The position numbers and the translations under genes are program-made. A stretch of DNA of 64,000 bases from CAVVGB01 sp963747715. GTDB lineage: Bacteria; Actinomycetota; Thermoleophilia; Gaiellales; Gaiellaceae. Where the stretch lies: positions 225,686 through 289,685 of the forward strand of contig CAVVGB010000001.1 of the NCBI GenBank assembly GCA_963747715.1. Direction: 5' to 3'. The notes below the pieces were generated by a model, which did no database searches, was not told where the DNA came from, and worked only from the letters and a program-made list of their open reading frames with translations. Numbering within the stretch: the stretch's first letter is position 1; every line of letters starts with the position of its first letter. Below, one piece after another: positions 8,717 to 23,037 of this stretch.

Positions 8717-10816
8717 CTAGACGACGTCCTTGTGCGTGACCGGCTGGACGCCTTCCTTCTTGCGCGGCCCGCCGAGGCCCTGGATCTGGATCGTCGGCTG
8801 CTCCTTGAGCACCTGCTGGCGATAGAGCCGCTCCATCTCCATGTGGTGCCGGATCTCCTCGGGCGTCATCTGCGACTTCTTGCGCGCGGCCAGCTTCTCT
8901 TCGCGCGCGTTCTTGGCCACGCCCATGTCTTCGAGGTCGGTCTGCGCGCCGGCGGCCACGGCCTCGGCGTTCAGCACCATCGAGTGGTCCTTGCTGTCCA
9001 GCGGCACGTTCTTGTTGCCGGCGAAGATCTCGTGGCGGCCGTGGTCCTCGTACCACTTGGTGAGGTTGGCCGTCATGTGCATCTTCTCGAGGATGTTCCG
9101 CCAGCCGATGCCGGTGTTGTAGGCGCAGAAGGAGATCTCGCCCTGCTGCGTGCCGTAGGGGATGATGCACATCTCCGTGCGGCGGAAGTCGTAGTTGAAG
9201 AGGTCCTGGAACCACATCCCGGCGATGAACAGGAAGTTCCAGCGGTCGGCGCGGCGCTTCTCGATGTCGGTCATCGTGCGGTCGCCGCGTCACCTTGCCG
9301 TAGTTCTTGCCGGTGGCGCCGAAGGTCTTGTCGAACTTCTTCAGCAGGTCGGCGAGGCGGAAGTGCGTCGGCGCCTTGAACGAGTCGTAGTTGCGCATCA
9401 GCGCCAGCGCCATCCCGGCGACCGACAGGAACTTGCCGCGCGCGGCGTCGTTGACCTGGGCGACGTCCTTGGCCAGCTGCTCGGCCTTGAGGAACGCCGT
9501 CACCGGCACGGCTTCCTTGGTTTCCTTGTCGATCATCATGGCCATGCCGATGCCGCAGTTCGGGTGGCAGCCGCAGGTCAGCTGCCCCCACTCGCGATCG
9601 GGCCCGTGCACGACGTCGGCCCAGTCGGTGAAGGTGGACATGAACGAGATCGGGAACCAGTCGCGGATCGGCTCGCCGATGCCGGTCTGGTTCTTCACGT
9701 CGTGGGCGAGGTGCGACAGCGTGTAGCGCTGCGCGGCGCGGCGCTCCGGCGTGATCTCTTCGTCGCGGCCGGTGAACGACACCGGCTGGAACGACAGGAA
9801 GTTGATGCGCTTCGGGTTGTCGAGCGCGAACTCGATGACGCGGCCCACCTGCTCGTTGTTGACGCCGTTGACGATGGTGATGACCGGGCACGATGTCCAC
9901 GCCGGCCTGGTGCAGGTTCTCGATCGCGCGCAGCTTGACGTCGAACAGGTTGCCGACGCGGCGGTGCGAGTTGGCGGCGTTGCCGATGCCGTCGAACTGC
10001 AGGTAGGCGTAGCGCAGGCCCGCCTCGGCGGCGGCCTTGGCGAACTCGGGGCTCTTCGCGAACTCGATGCCGTTGGTGGCCGCCTGCACGCTGTTGTAGC
10101 CGACCTTGCGCGAGTAGCGGATGGCGTCGAGGAAGTACGGCGACATCGTCGGCTCGCCGCCCGAGAACTGCACCGACATCTGCCGGCGCGGCTTGATGGT
10201 GATGGCGTTGTCGAGCACCTGCTTGATGTCTTCCCAGCGACAGCTCGTGGACGAAGCCGACCTGGTTCGCATCCATGAAACACGGGTCGCACATCATGTT
10301 GCAGCGGTTGGTGAGGTCGACGGTGAGCACCGCGCCGCGGCCGTGCAGCACGGTGGAGGAGCCGTGGTTGTGCAGCTTCTCGTCGTTGTGGGCGCGGATG
10401 TCGCGGCCCGGGAAGACCTCTTCGAGGTGCCTGAAGAAGGCCGGGTCGATGGCCATCACGTCTTCGAAGTGGCCATGGATGGGGCAGTCCTTGACCATCA
10501 CGATGTGGCCGTCCTTCTCGAGGATGGTCGCCTTGATCTCGCCGACCTTCTCGTTGAGGAGGACGCTGACGTCCTTCTTGCCGTCGAGGATCGCCTGCCG
10601 CGCTTCGCGCGTGCAGTTCGGGCACAGCGAGTCGGTCTGCCGCGGCCAGCCCAGCTGGGGCTTGGTCTTCTCGTACGACTTGAGCAGGGGCTTGTCGGAC
10701 CAGCGGGGGATGAACGACGGGTTCTGGCGGATCTTGTTGGCCACCGAGAACACCTGCCAGGCGCCGTTGGCGGCCAGGGAAAGGCCCTTCTCGACGTACT
10801 TCATGGGCGCGTGCAT
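8717..10816 (-). CDS. Tes/Mss-like radical SAM protein, candidate membrane-spanning lipid synthase
   Basis: About 700 residues once breaks near 10,240, 9,890 and 9,290 are corrected. Order of elements: an N-terminal Cys-rich part (LCPNCTREARQAIL, then DCPIHGHFEDVMAI), the SAM cluster motif TVDLTNRCNMMCDPCFMDAN (CxxxCxxC), QFSGGEPTMSPYF, LQFDGIGN, a second Cys group (LTCGCHPNCGIG), and a C-terminal region with FRRTEMCIIPYGTQQGEIS and FCAYNTGIGW. The CPxC...CPxHG...NRCNxxCxxCF layout is that of the MJ0619/Tes group, whose archaeal members join isoprenoid chains of two lipids; bacterial relatives are proposed to make membrane-spanning fatty acids such as iso-diabolic acid. It stands alone between a terminator and a 350-bp gap. 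The exact reaction is inference. Confidence 0.7.
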
Positions 10817-11163
10817 GCCGGTCTACTCCTTGCGCCGGGCGACTTGCGGCCCCGCCGGCGCGTCCATGCGCTCGGCATTCGTGCCGAAACGCGCACAGGA
10901 TAGCGGGAAAGTCCGCGATTTCGGCCGGATTTCCAGCGGACTGGCCGTTCCGGGGGCCGGATGGGCAGCAGGAGCGGCCGGCTGGCCGTTGCCCGGCCGT
11001 CACGCCGCGGCTCTAGGCTCTAGGCTTTGGGCCTGAGGCCTGCAGACCTGGAGCCTGGAGCCCGGAGCCGAGTCTGAGGCACATCCATCTCATGCAGAGC
11101 ATGGATTGCCTGCAGATCATTGTATTTCCCTTATACACGTCACCTGACGAGAATGATCCGACC
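10817..11163. other. Intergenic region between divergent radical SAM and gltB genes
   Basis: About 350 bp without a credible gene. It separates the leftward radical SAM gene from rightward gltB, so both promoters should lie here, but I see no convincing -35/-10 pair. It contains a heptamer array (11,008-11,073) and, before gltB, an A/T-richer stretch near 11,115-11,150 (TTGTATTTCCCTTATACACG) that is the best promoter candidate. Confidence 0.6.
11008..11073. repeat. Degenerate heptamer array (GGCTCTA / AGCCTGG type)
   Basis: About nine 7-bp units: ggctcta, ggctcta, ggctttg, ggcctga, ggcctgc, then agcctgg, agcccgg, agccgag. The first part is in the reverse-complement sense of the last part, so the array can fold on itself. 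It lies in the gap upstream of gltB. Confidence 0.75.
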
Positions 11164-15778
<4,615 letters not shown>

Positions 15779-15814
15779 CGGCCATCCGGCGCAGGGCCGC
15801 CGCGAGTCCCGCGC

Positions 15815-17273
15815 ATGGGTAAGCCGACCGGGTTCATCGAAATCCAGCGGAAGAAGCACCCCACGCGTCCGGTCGACGAGCGCGTGCAGGACTGGCGCGA
15901 GGTGTATCTGCCGTACGCCGACGGCGGAGCTCGGCGCGCAGGGCGCGCGCTGCATGGACTGCGGCATCCCGTTCTGCCATCAGGGCTGCCCGCTCGGCAA
16001 CCTGATTCCGGACTGGAACGATCTCGTCTACCGCGACCGGTGGCAGGCGGCGATCGACCGCCTGCACGCCACCAACAACTTCCCGGAGTTCACCGGCAAG
16101 CTGTGTCCGGCGCCGTGCGAGGGCTCGTGCGTGCTCGGCATCAACGAGGACCCGGTCACCATCAAGTCGATCGAGGCGTCGATCATCGACCGGGCCTGGG
16201 ACGAAGGCTGGGTCACGCCGCAGCCGCCCGCGCACGCGCACCTGGAAGAAGGTGGCGATCGTCGGCTCGGGCCCGGCGGGGCTGGCCGCCGCCGACCAGT
16301 TGAACCGCGCCGGCCACTCGGTGACGGTCTTCGAGAAGTCCGATCGCATCGGCGGGCTGCTGCGCTACGGCATCCCCGAGTTCAAGATGGAGAAGCGCTT
16401 CCTCGATCGCCGGCTGGCGGTGATGGAAGCCGAGGGCGTGGTGTTCCAGGCCGGCGTCAACGTCGGCGTCGACCTGCCGGCCGACCGGCTGCGCGGCGAC
16501 TTCGACGCGGTGCTGCTGGCCGGGCGGCGCCGAGCCAGCCGCGCGATCTGCCGGTGCCGGGCCGCGAGCTCGCAGGGCGTCCACTTCGCGATGGAGTACC
16601 TGACGCTGCAGAACCGCCGCAACGAAGGCGACGCGATCGCCGACGCCGACTTCATCTCCGCCGAGGGCAAGCACGTCATCATCATCGGCGGCGGCGACAC
16701 CGGCGCCGACTGCCTCGGCACCGCGCACCGGCAGGGCGCGCGGTCGGTGCACCAGCTCGAGCTGCTGCCGATGCCGCCGCAGGACGCGCGCCGCCAACAA
16801 CCCGTGGCCGGAGTGGCCGCAGATCTTCCGCGTGTCGTCGGCGCACGAGGAGGGCGGCGAGCGGCTCTACTCGGTGTCCACGCAGCGCTTCTCCGGCGAC
16901 GCGACGGCCGCGTGAAGGCGCTGCACGCCGTGAAGGTCGAGCTGGCGCAGAAGGACGGCCGCACCGAGTTCGAGCCGGTGCGCCGGCAGCGAGTTCGAGA
17001 TCCCGGCCGATCTGGTGCTGCTGGCGATGGGCTTCATCGGCCCGGAGAAGGGCGCGGCTGCTCGACGACCTCGGCGTGGACCTGACCGCGCGCGGCAACG
17101 TCGGCCGCGACGCGCAGCTGGATGACCAACGTGCCCGGCGTCTTCACCGCCGGCGACATGCAGCGCGGCCAGTCGCTGATCGTGTGGGCGATTGCCGAAG
17201 GCCGCAGCGCCGCCGCGCGCGATCGACGAGCTACCTGATGGGCGAGTCGAAGCTGCCGGCGCCGCTGGCGTAG
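15815..17273 (+). CDS. gltD: Glutamate synthase small (beta) subunit, consensus frameshifts
   Basis: About 485 residues. Start MGKPTGFIEIQRKKHPTRP. The N-terminal iron-sulfur region is ARCMDCGIPFCHQGCPLGNL with CPAPCEGSCVLGINEDPV; the FAD site is VAIVGSGPAGLAAADQLNRA; the NADPH site is VIIIGGGDTGADCLGTA. The C-terminus contains AGDMQRGQSLIVWAIAEGR. It passes NADPH electrons to GltB. Five or more single-base breaks occur (near 15,925, 16,245, 16,530, 16,790, 16,990, 17,060, 17,115). Same operon as gltB. Confidence 0.95.
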
Positions 17274-17312
17274 CCACTGCTCGGCACCCGCAATTGGGGT
17301 ATCCTGCCGCGC

Positions 17313-17585
17313 ATGCCAGAGTTCGTGATCGAGCGCGAGATTCCCGGCGCCGGGAAGATGACCGAAGAGGAGATTCGCGACGTGTCGATCCGGTCGCTGC
17401 AGGTGCTCGGCGAACTCGGGCCGCAGATCCAGTGGCTGCACAGCTACGTGACCGACGATCGCATCTACTGCGTCTATCTCTCGCCCGATGAAGCCACCAT
17501 CCGCGAGCACGCGCACAAGCTCGGCGTGCCGGCCAATCGGGTCTCCGCGGTCCGCCGGCTGATCGACCCGAAGAAGTACGCCTGA
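17313..17585 (+). CDS. DUF4242 (nickel-binding-like) small protein
   Basis: An intact 90-residue protein (MPEFVIEREIPGAGKMTEEE, then GPQIQWLHSYVTDDRIYCVY and a C-terminal PANRVSAVRRLIDPKKY). The compact alpha/beta fold with H-S-Y-V-x-D-D-x-x-Y-C is the DUF4242 signature; members are annotated as putative nickel-binding ferredoxin-like proteins of unknown role. It lies 39 bp after gltD and may be read through from the gltBD operon, though no terminator or promoter is obvious in the gap. Confidence 0.8.
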   Translation: MPEFVIEREIPGAGKMTEEEIRDVSIRSLQVLGELGPQIQWLHSYVTDDRIYCVYLSPDEATIREHAHKLGVPANRVSAVRRLIDPKKYA

Positions 17586-17629
17586 GGGCAGAAACGTAGC
17601 CACGGTCCGCGGTCTACGTCCACGGCCCG

Positions 17630-20600
17630 CTAGTTCTCGCAGCAGCTCGTCCAGCGTAGCGTGCGTCCGTCGCGCCACGCGGCGGCGTAGGTCTCGGGCG
17701 TCAGGCGGCTCTGCGCCGTCGCCAGCGTCTGCTGAATCCGCTCGTGCTCGCCCTGGCGCGGCGGGGAGCCGATCTTCATGCGGATGGCGGCCGCCGCGCT
17801 GACCAGCGCCACCGCGTCGCGATCGCGTGACTGGCTGGCTGGCGCACCACGACAGCATCTCGAGCTGGCGGGCCACGCCGCGCTGGTGTCCCAGCTCGCG
17901 AAAGGCCTGCAGCGCCTGCGTGAGCGACGCGCGGCCGCGGCGTAGTCGGACGCGTCGACGTCGATGCGCGCGAGGTCCGCGAGCACGCCGGCGATCCCCC
18001 AGCGATCCCCGATGCGCTGATAGATGTCGAGGCTCTGCTGTGTGGTAGCGGCGCGCGGCCTCGTGGTCGCCCTCGGACTGCGCGACGTCGCCGAGCCCGT
18101 TGAGCGCCGCGGCGACGCCGCGCACGTCGCCGCGCGTCTCCGAGGCGCGCGGCCACGTGCGCCAGCAGCCCGCGCGCCTTGCCGAAGTCGCCTTCGAGCT
18201 TGGCCGTCGTCGCGGTGTTGCTGCGCGCCAGGTCTGCGGCGACCGCGTCGCCGAGCTGCTCCCAGAGCAGCACCGTCTCCTCGAACAGCGCCGTCGCCTC
18301 GGCGTAGCGGCCGCGCCGCTGCGCCTGCCACGCCATCGCCACCATCACCGTGGCCACCGCCCGGGTGTCGCCGAACTGGCGGTAGATGGCGCAGGCCTCG
18401 TGCGCCCGCTGCTCGGCCCGGACGTTTTCGCTCAGCAGGTCCGACAGCACGGCGCTGGCGAAGAGCGCGCGTGCCCGCTCGCGCGTCGGCGCCTGGCCGC
18501 CCGGCATCGCCAGCACGCGCTCCAGCGTGTCGCACCCTTCGGTGAGATGCTCGCGCTGCTCCCAGAAGCGGAAGAGCGCGCCGGCCAGCCGCTGCGCCCA
18601 CGCCGCATCGCCCGTGCTCGACCAGATAGTGGCTGGCGGCGCGCAGGTTGTCGTGCTCCGCGTCGCAGATCTGCAGCCACGCGTCGCGCTCGGCCGGCGT
18701 CATGCCCAGCGTCTCTTCCTCCGCGAGCACGAGCATGTAGGCCGCGTGGGCCCGCTGCGGTCGCGTCGGCCTCGCCGCTCTCGACCAGCCGGTCGCGGCC
18801 GTACTCGCGGAAGGTCTCGAGCATGCTGAAGCGCGGCTCGCGCGTCGTCGGCCAGCCGCTGTACCAGCAGGCTGTTCTCGACCAGCGACGTCACGCCCTC
18901 GAGCACCGGCGACGCCCAGATCCTCGGCCGTGTTGCAGACCGCTTCGACGGCCTCGAGCGTGCAGCCGCCGGCGAACACCGAGAGACGGCGGAACAGCCG
19001 CTGCTCGGCCGGCGTCAGCAGGTCGTAGCTCCACTCGATGGTGCGGCGCAGCGTCTGCTGCCGTTCCGGCAGGTCGCGCGGCCCGCCGGTGAGCAGCTCC
19101 AGCCGGTGTTCGATCCGGGTGCGCAATTCCGCCGGCGGCAGGATCTTCACGCGGGCGGCGGCCAGCTCGATGGCCAGCGGCAGGCCGTCCAGGCGGCGGC
19201 AGATGTCGACGACGGCGTCGGCGTTCCTGGTCGTCAGCGCGAAATCCGGGCGCCCTGCGGTCGCGCGCTGGACGAACAGCGCGATCGACGGCGACTGCAG
19301 CAGCGACCGACGGCGACGCGGGCGCTCCGGGCGCTGGCAGCGGCAGCGGCGGGACGGGGAACTCGTGCTCGCCGTAGATGTGCAGCACGACGCGGCTGGT
19401 GACCAGCACCGTCAGCGCCGGACACGCGTCGAGCAGATCGCGCACGAGTCCGGCGGCCGCGGCCACCTGCTCGAAGTTGTCGATCAGCAGCAGCGTGCGC
19501 CCCATGCTGCACAGGTGGTCGGCGATCGACGTCAGCAGCGGGCGCTCGCCGGTCTCGCGCAGGCCGAGCGCCGACGCGATGGCCGAGGGCACCAGTTTCG
19601 GATCGGCGATCGGCGCGAGATTGACGAAGGCGACGCCGCCCTCGAACGCCGAGGCCAGGTCCGCCGCGACCTGGATGGCCAGCCGTGTCTTGCCGGTGCC
19701 GCCCGGCCCGGTCAGCGTCATCAGGCGGACGCCGGGTTGCAGCAGCGTGGCGGTGACGGCTGCCGTCTCCGCGCCGCGCCCCAGCAGCGGCGTGCGCTGC
19801 GGCGGCAGCGTGTGCCGTCGCGCCTTCCTGACCGCTGCCGGCGAACGGCGCGGTCGATCGCCGTCGGCGGCGCTCGCCGCGGTGGCCGGCAGCTCGCGCT
19901 TCGACCTCTGCCGCCGTCGGCCGCTCGGCTTCCGTCTTCGCCAGCATCCGCAGCAGCAGCCGCTCGAACCGGCCGGCAGGTGCGGCGCGCAGCTGCCGGG
20001 ACTCGGCGTTTCACGCGAGGCGATGGCGTGCAGCAGGCCCGAGCGTCGATCCGCTTCGAACGGATGCGTGCCGGTGGCCAGCTCGTACAGGACCACGCCG
20101 AGCGAGAAGACGTCGCTCGCCGTGCCCGCGCTCTCGCCGCGCGCCTGCTCCGGCGACATGTAGCGGGGCGTGCCGAGGATCACGTCCGCGCCGGTGTCGC
20201 TGCCGGTCGTCGACGCGGGACGTGCGGGCCGCCGGCAGCAGGCGGGCCAGCCCGAAGTCCAGCAGCTTCACGTAGCCGTCGGCGCGCACCAGCACGTTCT
20301 CCGGCTTGATGTCGCGGTGCACGATGCCGGCGGCGTGCGCCGTCGCCAGCGCCTGCGCGAGCTGGGCGCCGATGCGGGCGACCCACTCGATCGGCGAGCT
20401 GCGGCCCGTCAGCGCCGCCAGCGACTGACCCTCGACGAACTCCATCGCCAGGAACCGGCGGTCGCCGAACTCGCCGATTTCGTAGATGGTGACGATGTTC
20501 GGGTGGTTGAGCGACGAGGCGGCGCGCGCTTCCTGTTCGAACCGGCGGGTGACGTCGGCGTGCCCGGTGAGCGCAGGGCGCAGCAGCTTCACCGCCACCT

Positions 20601-20839
20601 TGCGTCCCAGCCGCGAATCGTGCGCGAGGTAGACCTCGCCCATGCCGCCACGTCCGATCAGGCTGACGATGTCGTAGGCGCCGATCCGGCCGCCGTGAGC
20701 GTCCGCGCGCGTCGTCCTCGGCGACCCAGGCGGCGGCGTCCGCGAGCGCCGGTGTGCGGATGAAGTCACCGGCCTCGTCGTTGGCCGCCAGGAGCGACTG
20801 CACTTCACGCAGCAGCGTCGAGGTCGCCGCCGCAGGCAT
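17630..20839 (-). CDS. Ser/Thr protein kinase fused to a STAND-type ATPase and TPR array, frameshifted
   Basis: A multidomain regulator of roughly 1,050 residues. The kinase (about residues 45-300) shows IGRGGMGEVYLAHDSRLGRK, VAVKLL, IVHRDIKPENVLV, LLDFGLARLL and GTPRYMSPEQARG. Next is an NB-ARC/AfsR-like ATPase with Walker A (LTGPGGTGKTRLAIQVAADL), Walker B (TLLLIDNFEQV) and a winged helix (RRTIEWSYDLLTPAEQRLF). The C-terminal third is TPR-like helices, ending LDELLREN. No transmembrane helix is seen between kinase and ATPase, so it is probably cytosolic. Frame breaks near 20,700, 20,215, 19,990, 19,890, 19,300, 18,915, 18,600 and others follow the doubled-base pattern. It lies 87 bp after the ECF sigma gene on the same strand. 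Confidence 0.88.
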
Positions 20840-20926
20840 CGGCTCAGGAACCCGGAGCGGTCCGCGCCGGCGACGTTCGAGCGCCGCGTGATACAGGCGC
20901 TCGACTTCCTGGAAATCCGGCGTGCG

Positions 20927-21491
20927 TCATTCCCGGCTCAGCTCGCGAAACAGCCAGGCGCGCGCGAGGCTCCAGTCGCGCCGCACGGTGGCCACGGAGA
21001 CGTCCATCACCAGCGCCGCTTCCTCGAGACTGAGGCCGCCGAAGTACCGGAGCTCGACCACCCGGCTCTTCCGCGCGTCCACCTCTTCCAGCGCCTTCAG
21101 CGCATCGTCCAGCGCCATGAGGTCGGCACGGTCCATCGCCGGCTGCTGATCGGCTTCCGACAGCGACACGTGCACCTGCCCGCGGCCCCGCTTCGCCCGG
21201 CCGCGGGAACGCGCCATGTCGACGAGGACGCGGCGCATGATCTGCGCGGCCGTGCCGAAGAAGTGCGCCCGGTTCTGCCACTGCACGTCCTTCCAGTTCA
21301 CCAGCCGCAGATAGGCCTCGTTGACGAGCGCGGTCGGCTGCAGGAGGTGGCCCGGACGCTCGCCGGCCATCTGCCGCGCCGCCAGCCGGTGCAGCTCGTG
21401 CTGGATGACCGGGGTCAGAGGCCTCGAGGGCCGCCGCGTCGCCGCCACTCCAGGCGACCAGGAGCCGTGTGACGTTTTGTGAAGCGGTCAT
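20927..21491 (-). CDS. ECF-type RNA polymerase sigma factor (acidobacterial kinase-linked group)
   Basis: From the ATG at 21,491 (MTASQNVTRLLVAWSGGDAA), with one break near 21,428 (gc(c/t)ctg), it continues LTPVIQHELHRLAARQMAGE. Sigma region 2 shows LLQPTALVNEAYLRLVNW and RAHFFGTAAQIMRRVLVDMA. Region 4 shows SRVVELRYFGGLSLEEAALV and VSVATVRRDWSLARAWLFRE. The length (about 187 residues) and the PTALVNEAYLRL motif mark the ECF group common in Acidobacteria and Planctomycetes that sits beside Ser/Thr kinases. No anti-sigma gene is adjacent, which suggests control by the downstream kinase protein. Confidence 0.92.
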
Positions 21492-21590
21492 CCCCGGCTG
21501 CGAAGCGGCAAGCTTAGCAAAATCGGCCGGTTCTCCCGCGATGAGCACTTTCCGCGCCGGATGTCGCCTTCTCCGGTGAAGGAGAACGCC

Positions 21591-22869
21591 ATGAGCCGAT
21601 ATCACATTGCTCGCCACCATCGTCGCCGTCGCGCTGCTGGCGCCCGCCGCGAGCCGTCCGCGCGACGTCGCCGACCGTCGTGTTCGAGTGGAACCAGATA
21701 ATCCAGGACACTATTCCGGGCGGGGGCGGCGCCGGCGCGCCGCGATTCTTCGCGCTGACGCATATCGCGATGTTCGACGCGGTCAACGCCATCGAGCGCG
21801 AGTTCGAACCGTACCACGTGCACATCCGGCCCGGCAACGGCTCGACCGAGGCCGCGGCCGCGCAGGCCGCGCACGACGTGCATGGTGGCGCTGAATCCGG
21901 CCGCGACGGCCGCCTATGACGCGCTGCTGCTGCAGCAGCTCGGCGACGATCCGAACGGGTTCCAGCGGCTCGGCGCGGCCGTCGGGGCCAGGGCGGCGCG
22001 GCCGTCCTGGCGTGGCGGCAGAACGACGGCTGGATCGTGCCGTCGTTCCCGGCGTATTCCGAGCCGCTGCTTCCCGGCCGCTGGCAGCCGACCCCGCCGG
22101 CCAATGCCGCGGCGACGTTCACGCACGTCGGGCAGGCCGCGCCGCTGGCGATGGTGTCGTCGACGCAGTTCCTGCCGGTGCCGCCGCCGATCCTGACGAG
22201 CGCGCGCTACGCCACGGATCTGAACGAGGTGAAGGCTGATCGGCAAGTCCGACAGCGCCACGCGGACGCCCGAGCAGACCGACCATCGCCCGGGTCTGGG
22301 CCAGCATCGCCGCGTCCGGCACCGGCACGGCGACGCACTATTCGTCGATCTGGCAACTGATCGCCAGGGACGTCGCTCGCGAACGCGCCCTGTCGCTGGT
22401 CGAGACCGCGCGCCTGTTCGTGCTGATGAACGTGTCGATTCACGACGCGCTGCAGACGACGCTCACGAGCAAGTTCATCTACGGCGTGTGGCGTCCGGTG
22501 ACGGCGATTCGCCAGGCGGATACCGATCTCAACGCCGCCACCGACCCGGACCCGACGTGGTCGACGCTGATTCCGACGCCGCCCTACCCGTCGTACGCCG
22601 GCAACATGGCCACCATCGGCGCCAGCGCCGCTCGGGTCCTGGCGCTGGCCCTGGGCACCGACGACGTGCCCGTGACCGCGACGTGGCGTCAGTCCGGCGG
22701 GCAGCCCGACGTCGTGTTCAATTTCGCGACGCTGTCGGACGTCGCCCAGCAGCAGGCGGACTCGCGCATCTACGGCGGCATCCACTACCGCTTCGACAAC
22801 GAAGCCGGCCAGATTGCCGGCCGGGCCGTCGCGGAGTACGTGTTCGCGAATTTCATGACGCCGAAGTAG
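21591..22869 (+). CDS. Secreted vanadium-haloperoxidase / PAP2-like protein, frameshifted
   Basis: Start at 21,591 after GGTGAAGGAG. A signal peptide follows (LATIVAVALLAPAAS, after a break near 21,603), then FEWNQIIQDTIPGG and RFFALTHIAMFDAVNAIE. The metal/phosphate-site motifs are visible: K-x6-RP in SKFIYGVWRPVTAIR and SR-x5-H-x3-D in SRIYGGIHYRFD. The middle motif, PSGH in true enzymes, reads PSYAGN here, so the catalytic His is Asn. The family oxidises halides with H2O2 through bound vanadate, or hydrolyses phosphates; this member may lack normal activity. Breaks near 21,885, 21,990, 22,235 and 22,290. Confidence 0.82.
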
Positions 22870-22899
22870 GCTTCCACGGCGGCGTTCCTTCGCCGTAGC

Positions 22900-23036
22900 C
22901 CCTGTCCTTTGTCCTTGGTGCCGGGTCCGTCTCTTGGTCCTGAGTCCTTTGTCCACCGTGGACCGGGGACCATGGACTACAGGACGGACCAAGAACCAGG
23001 GACTAAGAACCAGGAACCAGGGATTCGAGGTATCAC
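22900..23036. repeat. Inverted array of degenerate heptamers (GTCCTTT / ACCAAGA type)
   Basis: The left arm (22,903-22,960) is pyrimidine-rich (gtcctttgtcc, ttggtcc, gagtcctttgtcc). The right arm (22,962-23,030) is made of 7-bp units accaaga, accaggg, actaaga, accagga, accaggg, and is roughly the reverse complement. The centre (gtggaccggggaccatgg) folds tightly. It lies between two rightward genes. The same sequence family recurs at 44,095-44,232. Confidence 0.8.
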
Positions 23037-23037
23037 G

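Noticed and set aside
8717..9274. A separate 185-residue gene after the radical SAM gene
   Set aside because: Correcting one doubled base near 9,290 joins it in frame to the radical SAM protein, and its FRRTEMCIIPYG and FCAYNTGIGW motifs belong to the C-terminal part of that family.
22870..23037. A CRISPR array
   Set aside because: The units are 7 bp, degenerate, without spacers, and form an inverted repeat; no cas genes are present.
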